47,859 nt of DNA from Bacillota bacterium (lineage in GTDB: Bacteria; Bacillota; Clostridia; Lachnospirales; Lachnospiraceae): NCBI GenBank assembly GCA_023415055.1, contig JAEZLZ010000025.1, forward strand, positions 1-47,859. Reading direction: 5' to 3'. Both the position numbers and the translations under genes were made by a program. Below, piece by piece: positions 33,605 to 41,051 of this stretch; position 1 is the first letter of the stretch; every line of letters begins with the position of its first letter. The notes beneath the pieces are model-generated. The model searched no databases, was not told the origin of the DNA, and saw nothing but the letters and a program-made list of their open reading frames with translations.

Positions 33605-33625
33605 ATAATAAACATTGTTTATTAT
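33605..33625. promoter_or_regulatory. perfect palindrome, candidate operator of the sugar-transporter operon
   Basis: ATAATAAACA and TGTTTATTAT flank a single central T, a perfect inverted repeat. It lies where an activator or repressor would bind near the transporter promoter. The protein that binds it is unknown: the YesN-type regulator, or a LacI/other repressor from elsewhere. Confidence 0.55.
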
Positions 33626-33741
33626 AGATAACATTATAGATACTCCAAACCACTTTATATAGTCACTTTTTTACACCGAATGTGTTTATTCTTTAGTTAC
33701 GCTAGTCAATACCTCTAAATATTATCAATTTGTCATCGCAT

Positions 33742-34623
33742 CTATCTACACCTTTTTTCAAGCCATTGGAACATGAGCGGAAGCCACATCTGACAAGGAA
33801 TATTGACCTCTTCTGGTTTGGAGGCTGTAAATTCATTGGCGAGTGCCAGACCATGTACCCCATTCTCAAATACATGTAATTCATATGGTATATGGTATTG
33901 TGACAATTTGAGTGCATAAGCCAGGGAATGCTCCGACGGTACCAATTCATCATCTGCTGTATGCCAGAGGAATGTAGGTGGAGTTTTTTCATTCACCATA
34001 CAGGTTGGGCTAAGGGAATCAATCTTTTCCTTTCCCGGATATTTCTCTCCGCAGATAGCTACCAGGGATTGTTCCAGAAAGCTTCTCCATTCGTCGTCCA
34101 ATCTCATATCATGGCTGATTGAGTTTCTCAAAAGTTGTAGATCACATAACGGATATCCCAATACCACGGCTTTTACTCTCAATGTTTCACTTTCTATCCC
34201 TAGTTTCCGGGCAATCCAACCCTCTGACCACAGGTTACTGAAAACTGCTGCCAGATGAGCCCCTGCCGAAAAACCGACGATAATTAGCTCCGAAGTATTT
34301 ACATGCCACGCTTCCCCATGCTCCTTAATCAGCTTCACTGTCATTGCAAGCTCCATCAAAGCTTTTTCGGCTACCTTTGATGGAGTAGAATCCATGGTTC
34401 CGATGCTATAATTTAAAACAAATGCATGATATCCCTTCTGCAGAAAGGTCAGTGCCACCGGTTCTCCTTCTCTTTCCGACAGCTTTAAATACCCTCCTCC
34501 CGGGCATAGGATCACTCCGGGCCTTTTTTTCCCTTTCTGATATTCTTCATAATCATGAATCAGGTATGATACCACCTTGGGACTGCTCTTTTCATCATAT
34601 AACGGATGAACATACACCTTCAT
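33742..34623 (-). CDS. alpha/beta-hydrolase, BD-FAE/xylan-esterase-like
   Basis: A 293-residue cytoplasmic serine esterase. The oxyanion-hole motif CPGGGY (40-45) and nucleophile elbow GFSAG (S119) are clear. The catalytic Asp is in the HTADDELVP segment and His in NGVHGLAL. This pattern matches acetyl-xylan or feruloyl-type esterases of the CE10-related/Abhydrolase_3 group, often found in glycan loci. It lies upstream of the transporter operon in the same direction, about 210 bp before it, suggesting deacylation of the imported oligosaccharide. No signal peptide is present. Confidence 0.87.
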   Translation of the reverse strand: MKVYVHPLYDEKSSPKVVSYLIHDYEEYQKGKKRPGVILCPGGGYLKLSEREGEPVALTFLQKGYHAFVLNYSIGTMDSTPSKVAEKALMELAMTVKLIKEHGEAWHVNTSELIIVGFSAGAHLAAVFSNLWSEGWIARKLGIESETLRVKAVVLGYPLCDLQLLRNSISHDMRLDDEWRSFLEQSLVAICGEKYPGKEKIDSLSPTCMVNEKTPPTFLWHTADDELVPSEHSLAYALKLSQYHIPYELHVFENGVHGLALANEFTASKPEEVNIPCQMWLPLMFQWLEKRCR

Positions 34624-34734
34624 AACGATCTCCCTTCAAGAATTAGTCACCTCTTATCTTACAGGAAGCGCACTTTTCATACCAGATTATTTATTAAGTA
34701 AAATGTATTCAAAATTATTGTATTCCTTTCCTGT

Positions 34735-35034
34735 TTACAAAGAGAGGTTTCCCGAGCAATTGAAGTATTCTAGCTGGCAAGATTGTAAGGGCAAAAAAAT
34801 AGAACACTCTTTGGCGTGCTCCTTAAGAAGTTGTATTGGTTCCACTGCCGGATTTCTTCCTGTAGAAGAGTAAGCCTTGTACAACTTTGTGTACTCTAAT
34901 CCCTCCAATATGTGGCTCAGCAGTCGGACAGAATCATCTTCAGGTATCAAACCTTCCAAACTTAATGGTAAAACCAGTTGAAATCCATCATTAAATTCGG
35001 TATTATTCTTCTTGTGTAATTGTGTTATTCGCAT
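34735..35034 (-). pseudogene. IS1182-like transposase remnant
   Basis: The first 68 residues read as the N terminus of an IS1182/DUF772-type transposase: QLVLPLSLEGLIPEDDSVRLLSHILEGLEYTKLY followed by SSTGRNPAVEPIQLLK. The frame then departs from the family and stops at residue 99, against about 450-550 in intact elements. A TATAAT on the minus strand lies just upstream (near 35040-35045), and a hairpin resembling an IS end lies at 35100-35149. The catalytic region is lost. Confidence 0.75.
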
Positions 35035-35053
35035 GACTTAATTATACCATTTT

Positions 35054-35080
35054 TGCGGATTCTTCGGAATCCGCATTTTT
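35054..35080 (+). terminator. strong hairpin with TTCG loop followed by T-run
   Basis: TGCGGATTC-TTCG-GAATCCGCA followed by TTTTTAATTTT. It is directed on the plus strand, where no gene ends nearby, so it may shield the IS remnant from outside transcription or be part of the element. Confidence 0.6.
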
Positions 35081-35099
35081 AATTTTAAGCAGAAAAAGA

Positions 35100-35149
35100 G
35101 GGCTGTTTTTACACTAATTAATCAATTAGTTTTGAAACAGCCCCTTTTT
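35100..35149 (-). terminator. bidirectional hairpin downstream of asnS, possibly an IS end
   Basis: GGGCTGTTT and AAACAGCCC enclose a second stem CTAATT/AATTAG. T-runs follow on both strands (CTTTTTT on plus, CTCTTTTT on minus). It lies 180 bp past the asnS stop. The sequence GGGGCTGTTTCAAAA on the minus strand resembles the terminal repeats of IS1182-type elements, so it may have a double origin. Confidence 0.65.
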
Positions 35150-35329
35150 TCTGCGTATCCTACATGCTCCATAGTCTGCCGTTATATGGCATATCAAGCC
35201 TTGATAGAATAACGCATGAATTTTCTCTATTTATCAGTCTTAGTATCGTCAGGGAATTCCCCTGAACCTCATAGTAAAAGCAAGGGGAGCTACATTCAAA
35301 TTCAGTTTGGCTTTGCTCTCATTTCTCTC

Positions 35330-36721
35330 TTACAGCTCGCAGTTATTTACTGTTCTCGGGAAAGGAATAACGTCTCTGATGTTGCCCATACCGGTCAGAT
35401 ACATAACGCAACGTTCAAAACCAAGTCCAAATCCCGCATGTCTTGCGGAACCATACTTTCTGAGATCGAGATAGAACTCATAATCCTCCTTCTTCAGTCC
35501 CAATTCATCCATTCTCTTCACCAGCTTATCGTAGTCGTCCTCTCTTTGGCTTCCGCCGATGATCTCGCCGATTCCGGGAACCAGAAGATCCATTGCAGCA
35601 ACGGTCTTGTTATCCTCGTTGAGCTTCATGTAGAAGGCTTTGATCTCCTTCGGATAATCCGTAACGAATACGGGCTTCTTGAATACCTGCTCCGTTAAAT
35701 AGCGCTCATGTTCGGTTTGAAGGTCGCAACCCCAGAATACCTTATAATCAAAGTTATCATTGTTCTTCTCTAAGATGCTGATCGCTTCTGTATAGGTTAC
35801 ATGGCCGAAGCTTGAATTTGCAACATTGGTAAGACGCTCCAATAAGCCCTGATCCATGAATTGGTTAAAGAACTGCATCTCCGCAGGTGCATGCTCCAGC
35901 ACATAGTTGATTACGTATTTAAGCATACCCTCTGCCATCGCCATATCATCCTTCAGATCAGCAAACGCTATCTCGGGCTCAATCATCCAGAACTCTGCTG
36001 CGTGACGGGTTGTGTTGGAATTCTCAGCACGGAAGGTCGGCCCAAAGGTATAAATATTCTTAAATGCCATCGCATAGGTCTCACCATTTAACTGACCACT
36101 TACGGTAAGGTTTGTCTCTTTTCCAAAGAAATCCAGTGTGGTATCAATCCTGCCATCCTCTGTTCTCGGCAGATTGTCAAGGTCTAAGGTTGTAACACGG
36201 AACATCTCGCCTGCACCCTCACAGTCACTGCCTGTGATAATGGGAGTATGAACATAGACGAAATCACGATCCTGGAAATACTGATGAATCGCATAAGCGA
36301 TCAGGGAGCGAACACGAAATACTGCCTGGAAGGTATTCGTTCTGGCTCTTAAATGAGTCTGTGTTCTGAGATACTCTAAGGAATGTCTCTTTTTCTGTAA
36401 CGGATAGTCTGCCGTAGAGGTTCCTTCAATCGTTACCTCCTCTGCCTGAATCTCAAAAGGCTGCTTCGCCTCAGGAGTAGCTACTAATTCGCCCTTTACA
36501 ATAATTGCAGAGCCGACATTTAGTTTAGATACTTCCGCAAAATTCTCCATCTTATCATGATACACTACCTGCAAGGTCTCAAAGTAGGTTCCGTCATTTA
36601 ATACGATGAAGCCAAAGGTCTTGGAATCTCTTACACTTCTGATCCAACCGCCGACTGACACCTGCTTACCGATGTATTGGTCCTTATTACGATATAGTTC
36701 TCTTACATCAATTAATTCCAT
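35330..36721 (-). CDS. asnS: asparaginyl-tRNA synthetase
   Basis: Charges tRNA-Asn with asparagine in the cytoplasm. About 463 residues, the family's normal length. The N-terminal OB-fold anticodon-binding domain (VSVGGWIRSVRDSKTFGFIVLNDG) is followed by the class II core with motif 2 FRAENSNTTRHAAEFWMIEPE and motif 3 GFGLGFERCVMYLTGMGNIRDVIPFPR. The EFWMIEPEIAF form fits AsnRS, not AspRS. I choose ATG 36721 because AAAGGAG lies 9 nt ahead. The ATG at 36727 is too close to it. No T-box leader is visible in the short upstream region. Confidence 0.95.
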   Translation of the reverse strand: MELIDVRELYRNKDQYIGKQVSVGGWIRSVRDSKTFGFIVLNDGTYFETLQVVYHDKMENFAEVSKLNVGSAIIVKGELVATPEAKQPFEIQAEEVTIEGTSTADYPLQKKRHSLEYLRTQTHLRARTNTFQAVFRVRSLIAYAIHQYFQDRDFVYVHTPIITGSDCEGAGEMFRVTTLDLDNLPRTEDGRIDTTLDFFGKETNLTVSGQLNGETYAMAFKNIYTFGPTFRAENSNTTRHAAEFWMIEPEIAFADLKDDMAMAEGMLKYVINYVLEHAPAEMQFFNQFMDQGLLERLTNVANSSFGHVTYTEAISILEKNNDNFDYKVFWGCDLQTEHERYLTEQVFKKPVFVTDYPKEIKAFYMKLNEDNKTVAAMDLLVPGIGEIIGGSQREDDYDKLVKRMDELGLKKEDYEFYLDLRKYGSARHAGFGLGFERCVMYLTGMGNIRDVIPFPRTVNNCEL

Positions 36722-36864
36722 AATCATAAACTCCTTTGTCTATATTCATGTTATCTTTTTACACAATCATTGCTCACAGATAAGTCTGCGATAAGTATTT
36801 ACCACATCCGTACCCAAAAAACAAACCTCTGTGTATGAATTATGCGTTATAATAATTCATATTA

Positions 36865-37210
36865 TTATATCATGAATAAATGCATATTCATGATCTTCAC
36901 TCCGATCGCATGCTCACAAGCAAGCTTTGTGCTTGCTCACTACGTTTCATTATATCATGAATAAAAATCATATTCATGATCTTCACTCCGATCGCATGCC
37001 CACAAGCAAGCTTTGTGCTTGCTCACTACGTTTCATTATATCATGAATAAAAAGCATATTCATGATCTTCACTCCGATCGCATGCCCACAAGCGAGCTTT
37101 GTGCTTGCTCACTACGTTTCATTATATCATGAATAAAAAGCATATTCATGATCTTCACTCCGATCGCATGCCCACAAGCGAGCTTTGTGCATGCTCACTA
37201 CGTTTCATTA
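36865..37210. repeat. four tandem copies of an 86-bp repeat
   Basis: The marker TGATCTTCACTCCGATCGCA recurs at 36891, 36977, 37063 and 37149, exactly 86 bp apart. Each unit contains an inverted repeat (ATCATGAATA with TATTCATGAT) and a second one built on CAAGC...GCTTG around AAGCTTTGT. Copies differ by a few bases: copies 1-2 carry AAGCAAGC, copies 3-4 AAGCGAGC. It lies between asnS and the PHP gene and holds no supported gene. Confidence 0.92.
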
Positions 37211-37266
37211 TATAATAACGTGTCCGTGAAAAGCAAGGCTTTTCTAATACGATGCATATTCCGCTT

Positions 37267-38001
37267 TCATGAACAGATATTTTCTCTTCTGCCAACCAGT
37301 GCCTTCAGGATATCCGATCTTTCCCTGCTCTCACACTTCAGATAATTCACAGGCTCGTGAATAGCCCCCAAGTCATGCGCATCGGAATCCGTTATGATGT
37401 TACACTGCTTGAGATAGGGATTTTGGCTGCTGATTGTCTCATATTTTGTGATATCGGCAAATTCCACCGCCGTAAAATCCGCATCCGGTGCGATAAAGCC
37501 CAGATTAGATAAGAGACTGTTGGAATTCTTATCAATGTGAGCCGGAAGATAGATCCCATGAAATTCTTTCATTAGTCTTCCCAGATGATCAAATGAGATA
37601 TCTGTTGCATTGATGAGAAGATAGGGTTCCGTACCAATGACCTCGTCCGACTCATTGCAGACTTCCTGTTTGCCGAAGGCACGCTCATCATTTGGAATCT
37701 TCATCAGCCGGGAGGTAACATAGTCGCTAAATTTCATCGCATCTGACAACTCTTCAAAAAGGCAAAGCACATGAACCTCTTCCATTGTTGTTAGCTCCAT
37801 CCCAGGGATCGCTATGATATTATATTGATCGGCAAGTGCCAGTACGGCAGGACAGTTCTTACAGGAATTATGGTCCGTCACCGCAATTACGTCGAGCCCC
37901 TTCAGTGCTGACATACCTACGATATTACCGGGGGTCATATCCTCATCACCGCAGGGAGATAAGCAGGAGTGGATATGCAGATCATAGGATAATTTAAGCA
38001 T
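37267..38001 (-). CDS. PHP domain phosphoesterase
   Basis: A 244-residue metal-dependent phosphoesterase of the PHP superfamily. Visible metal ligands: the DLHIHSCLSPCGD motif (H9, H11), AVTDHNSCKNC, PGMELTTMEEVHVLCLF and the C-terminal SDAHDLGAI. This is the short PHP form related to YciV/RNase AM-type 3'-5' phosphatases. Its start lies inside the end of the DRTGG gene (8-bp overlap). It is the last gene of the hydrogenase-homologue operon, where such a phosphatase could dephosphorylate a signalling target. Confidence 0.88.
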   Translation of the reverse strand: MLKLSYDLHIHSCLSPCGDEDMTPGNIVGMSALKGLDVIAVTDHNSCKNCPAVLALADQYNIIAIPGMELTTMEEVHVLCLFEELSDAMKFSDYVTSRLMKIPNDERAFGKQEVCNESDEVIGTEPYLLINATDISFDHLGRLMKEFHGIYLPAHIDKNSNSLLSNLGFIAPDADFTAVEFADITKYETISSQNPYLKQCNIITDSDAHDLGAIHEPVNYLKCESRERSDILKALVGRRENICS

Positions 38002-38329
38002 GCAGCTTTTGGTAGACGATCAGAGCAGCCTCAAAGATCGGCAATTCCGTCTCGAATACATTGATCTCCTGCTGCCTTGCCTTATTTAAAGCAGACTCAT
38101 CCAGGTGGCTTCCTTCTGCCAGGATAATGCAGGCGGCATCTGCAAGTGCAGCTACTGCCAACGTATTTACATTACCCATCACGGTAACCCATGCCGAATA
38201 CGGCGGCATCTTTCCCATGGCTACACTCAGCAAGTCGCAGCAATACGGCATTGAGATCTCCCGTTCCATATTATCTCCTTCATTCAATACCCGAAAGCTT
38301 TCCACCGAGATCAAATCATGTACCTTCAT
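37994..38329 (-). CDS. DRTGG-domain protein (first copy)
   Basis: A 111-residue single-domain protein related to the DRTGG domain found in HPr kinase N termini and phosphotransacetylases. The core MPPYSAWVTVMGNVNTLAVAALADAACIILAEG then INVFETELPIFEAALIVYQ fits the fold. The role is unknown. It is thought to bind small ligands or partner proteins. It overlaps the PHP gene and lies 71 bp after the HydS-like gene. A second DRTGG protein is encoded at 40218. Confidence 0.78.
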   Translation of the reverse strand: MKVHDLISVESFRVLNEGDNMEREISMPYCCDLLSVAMGKMPPYSAWVTVMGNVNTLAVAALADAACIILAEGSHLDESALNKARQQEINVFETELPIFEAALIVYQKLHA

Positions 38330-38400
38330 CTATTCTACCTTCCATTCTCAGATAATCCTGTAATAGTTGCATTCCAATGCTTCCCTGGTTTAATTACGAA

Positions 38401-39684
38401 TTACTTAAGTCGATCCAGCTTCGACATCTCTTCAGAGAGTTTATGGATATAATCTCGTAAGATATGGATACAATCCTGCTCCTTTGCTACTCCTCTTACG
38501 ATGTCCTCTGCAAGAGCCTTACAGGTAGGGGCTCCGCAGGAGCCACAATCCAGCCTCGGGAACTTCTCACATAGTTCCTCTACCCTTGCCATATTAGCAA
38601 TACTCTCATTCATATCCTTACCCAGCTTAAATACCGGTTCATAATTTACTTCATCCGTCCAGAAGTTCTCATCCGCCATTCCGCTGACTAGGTGAGAACA
38701 AGCGACAGGAAGGTATTTTCGAAGTCGGGCTAATTTCACCTTCGCAAGATATGGATTCTCAACAGTCAATACTCCGCCGACACAGCCGCCCGCGCAGGCA
38801 TTCAATTCAATGAATTCCAGCTGGTCAAATTTCTGATCCTCCAGATCCTCCAGGATCTTGATGACATTCTCAATTCCATCCGCCGCCAGATAATTATCCG
38901 TTAGAAGACTTCCGGCTTCACCACCGGTACTTCCCCAGCCAATGCCAATGCGGCCGGAGATGCCAAGTTCCTCTACATCATCGATACTCTGCTTCATTAA
39001 AGGCAAAAGAATAGGGTATATTTCCTTCATTGCAAGTACACCATCGATTTCACTATGATCGATTCCGATCGGTGATTTGACTGCGGTCACCTTGGCAGGG
39101 CAGGGTGAGATAAAGATGATCCCGATCTTCTCTCTGGGAAGTCCGGTCTTCTCCATTGCTTTATCCTTTGCCATGGAAGCAGCCAGATCAACCGGAGCCG
39201 TGATCGGAAGCAGGTGTTCTATCAAATTCGGAAAGCGTACCTGAATCAGTCGAACAACCGAAGGACAGGCTGTACTGATGAGAGGCCATTTATCCTTATG
39301 CTCTGCTACATATTTTCTGGACATCTCCGAGACAAGCTCTGCCGCACCACTGACCTCGAAGACATCATCAAAACCCATCTTCTTCAAGGCGGTGAGAACG
39401 ATATTCACATCCTCCAGATGGTTGAACTGTCCGTATAGAGACGGAGCCGGTAAAGCTACTGTGTATTCAAATCTCTTCATAATCTCAGGGGAATCATAAG
39501 TTGCCTCCTTGGCATGATGAGGGCATATGCGGATGCACTCCCCACAATCAATGCAAAATTCCTTTGTGATTACGGCTTTCTGGTTTCTTACCCGGATGGC
39601 CTGTGTAGGACAGCGTTTAATGCAATTAATACATCCCATACATAAGTCTTCCTTCAAACGAACCGAAGTAAAAAATTTACCCAT
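38401..39684 (-). CDS. [FeFe] hydrogenase-like protein, group D/HydS-type (putative sensor)
   Basis: A 427-residue Fe-S protein. Two N-terminal [4Fe-4S] ferredoxin sites (C15, C18, C21, C25 and C44, C47, C50, C54) precede an [FeFe]-hydrogenase core and a C-terminal CxxCx4C...C cluster (C380, C383, C388, C405). H-cluster ligands are recognisable: L1 STACP (C140), L2 SPCPAK (C195), L3 NACAGGCVGG (C297, C301). The cysteine that normally shuttles protons, just before C140, is alanine (A139), as in sensory HydS enzymes of Thermoanaerobacter type. I therefore infer a redox/H2 sensor and not a bulk H2 producer. AGGGGG lies 7 nt before the ATG. Confidence 0.83.
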   Translation of the reverse strand: MGKFFTSVRLKEDLCMGCINCIKRCPTQAIRVRNQKAVITKEFCIDCGECIRICPHHAKEATYDSPEIMKRFEYTVALPAPSLYGQFNHLEDVNIVLTALKKMGFDDVFEVSGAAELVSEMSRKYVAEHKDKWPLISTACPSVVRLIQVRFPNLIEHLLPITAPVDLAASMAKDKAMEKTGLPREKIGIIFISPCPAKVTAVKSPIGIDHSEIDGVLAMKEIYPILLPLMKQSIDDVEELGISGRIGIGWGSTGGEAGSLLTDNYLAADGIENVIKILEDLEDQKFDQLEFIELNACAGGCVGGVLTVENPYLAKVKLARLRKYLPVACSHLVSGMADENFWTDEVNYEPVFKLGKDMNESIANMARVEELCEKFPRLDCGSCGAPTCKALAEDIVRGVAKEQDCIHILRDYIHKLSEEMSKLDRLK

Positions 39685-39795
39685 TGCAATACCCCCTGAA
39701 ACGTTTCTCAGCTGTCAGCTATGAAGTAACAGCGCATACTCATTTCCACATACAGCCTCATGACTGCAGCTGGAAGAAGCCTTAACGGATTCAAT

Positions 39796-40221
39796 TTAAA
39801 TCATTTTCACTTTCATGATAACGGTTGTTCCGACCCCGACCGTACTGTCAATCTTAATTTCATCACTATATTTCTTCATATTCGGGAGTCCCATGCCGGC
39901 ACCAAACCCGAGATTGCGGATATTATCCGGTGCTGTGGAATAGCCTGCCTGCATCGCAAGATCAATATCAGCGATTCCCGGGCCTTGGTCCTTAAGAACC
40001 ATCTCAATCTCCTCCGGTGAAATGACTACATCGATCTTACCTCCGGCTGCATGAATCACCATATTAATCTCACCCTCATACATCGCAATTGCCACTTTAC
40101 GAATAATCTCAGGATTGACCCCCATCTTCTTCAGGCTGCTCTTTAGGCTGCTGGAGGCTTCTCCTGCACGGGTGAAATCATTTGCAGGAACTTCGTAGGA
40201 CATATGTATTGTATTACTCAT
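39796..40221 (-). CDS. anti-sigma-like HATPase (RsbW/SpoIIAB-type kinase)
   Basis: A 141-residue stand-alone GHKL ATPase. Boxes seen: KVAIAMYEGEINMVIHA (N box with E and N), DQGPGIADI (G1) and GFGAGMGLPNMKKYSD (G2). There is no histidine phosphoacceptor domain, so it resembles anti-sigma serine kinases. It might phosphorylate a partner in response to the neighbouring hydrogenase-like protein. Its start overlaps the preceding DRTGG gene (ATGA). The hydrogenase-like gene follows after 111 bp. Confidence 0.87.
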   Translation of the reverse strand: MSNTIHMSYEVPANDFTRAGEASSSLKSSLKKMGVNPEIIRKVAIAMYEGEINMVIHAAGGKIDVVISPEEIEMVLKDQGPGIADIDLAMQAGYSTAPDNIRNLGFGAGMGLPNMKKYSDEIKIDSTVGVGTTVIMKVKMI

Positions 40222-40571
40222 TTATAATCTGGACCTCCCCGCAAGCCTTTTTCGTACAGCATACCACAGGCAGCAAACATTCTATGGCCGGTAATAAGAA
40301 TCGCAATCTCCTTCTCCTTCGCCATCTCTATCATAGCCTCATCCGGGAGCTTTCCTCTGACAAATACAATACAGATAATATCCATCATCTCACAGGTACG
40401 AATCACCTGCAGATTACAGAGTCCGGTCAAAAGTACGGATTGATCCTTCATAAATGCCAATACATCGCTCATCATATCCGAGCCGCAGGCAGTATGGACC
40501 TCTCTCTCCTTCCATTCTTCTCCGACGACATATTTCGCTCCTAATATTGATTTAATGTCCTCAATGTTCAT
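40218..40571 (-). CDS. DRTGG-domain protein (second copy)
   Basis: A 117-residue protein of the same fold as the one at 37994. Seen: SDMMSDVLAFMKDQSVLLTGLCNLQVIRTCEMMDIICIVFVRG, then IAILITGHRMFAACGMLYEKGL. The Cys residues around positions 29, 52 and 60 and the HRMF segment are not shared with the first copy. It heads the minus-strand operon, with GGAGGG before its ATG, and is coupled to the HATPase. Confidence 0.78.
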   Translation of the reverse strand: MNIEDIKSILGAKYVVGEEWKEREVHTACGSDMMSDVLAFMKDQSVLLTGLCNLQVIRTCEMMDIICIVFVRGKLPDEAMIEMAKEKEIAILITGHRMFAACGMLYEKGLRGGPDYK

Positions 40572-40728
40572 ATAGCCCTCCGTTTTATATTTAAGTATCT
40601 GATCTACTTATTACTCTTAATATCAGGGTTATTACCATTCAAGTTTCACTTCTTCCGGCGATCCAAGCGTATCTGATGCATAAAACATCCGTATTCCGTA
40701 CTTTTTAAGTACCTATCCTAAAATGCCC

Positions 40729-40916
40729 CGGTTTCTACTCTTCTTGATTACATACCCGAGAAAGCTTTGCTTTACATAAACTTTCGTTTTCATACTTCCT
40801 GATTACCTGCCTGAGAAAGTTCCGGTTTCTATCCGTCTTAATTACCTACCTGAGAAAGCCTTACTTTACACAAACTTTCGTTTTCGTACTTCCTGATTAT
40901 CTGCTCGTCTTGTACC
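40729..40916. repeat. two imperfect tandem copies of a 94-bp repeat
   Basis: 40729-40822 and 40823-40916 both begin CGGTTTCTA and contain CCGAGAAAGC/CTGAGAAAGC, ACTTTCGTTTTC and TACTTCCTGATTA. The short AGAAAG/CTTTC elements can pair locally. A partial third trace is CCCGGGAAAGC near 40930. There is no gene in 40572-41051. Confidence 0.7.
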
Positions 40917-41051
40917 TCTTGAGTACCTGCCCGGGAAAGCTCTGGTGCACTGTATACGGACGGCGCGGACCGGCCGAGCAGTTTTTGCGAGGGAAAGGCA
41001 GGTCCGGACGGATGCAGTGTATCGATGCTTCCTCCTCATTACCTAGCTTTC

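Noticed and set aside
36728..36864. T-box leader for asnS
   Set aside because: The upstream stretch is short and A+T-rich, with no visible T-box sequence or specifier stem.
36865..37210. CRISPR array
   Set aside because: The repeats are contiguous 86-bp units without unique spacers, and no cas genes are present.
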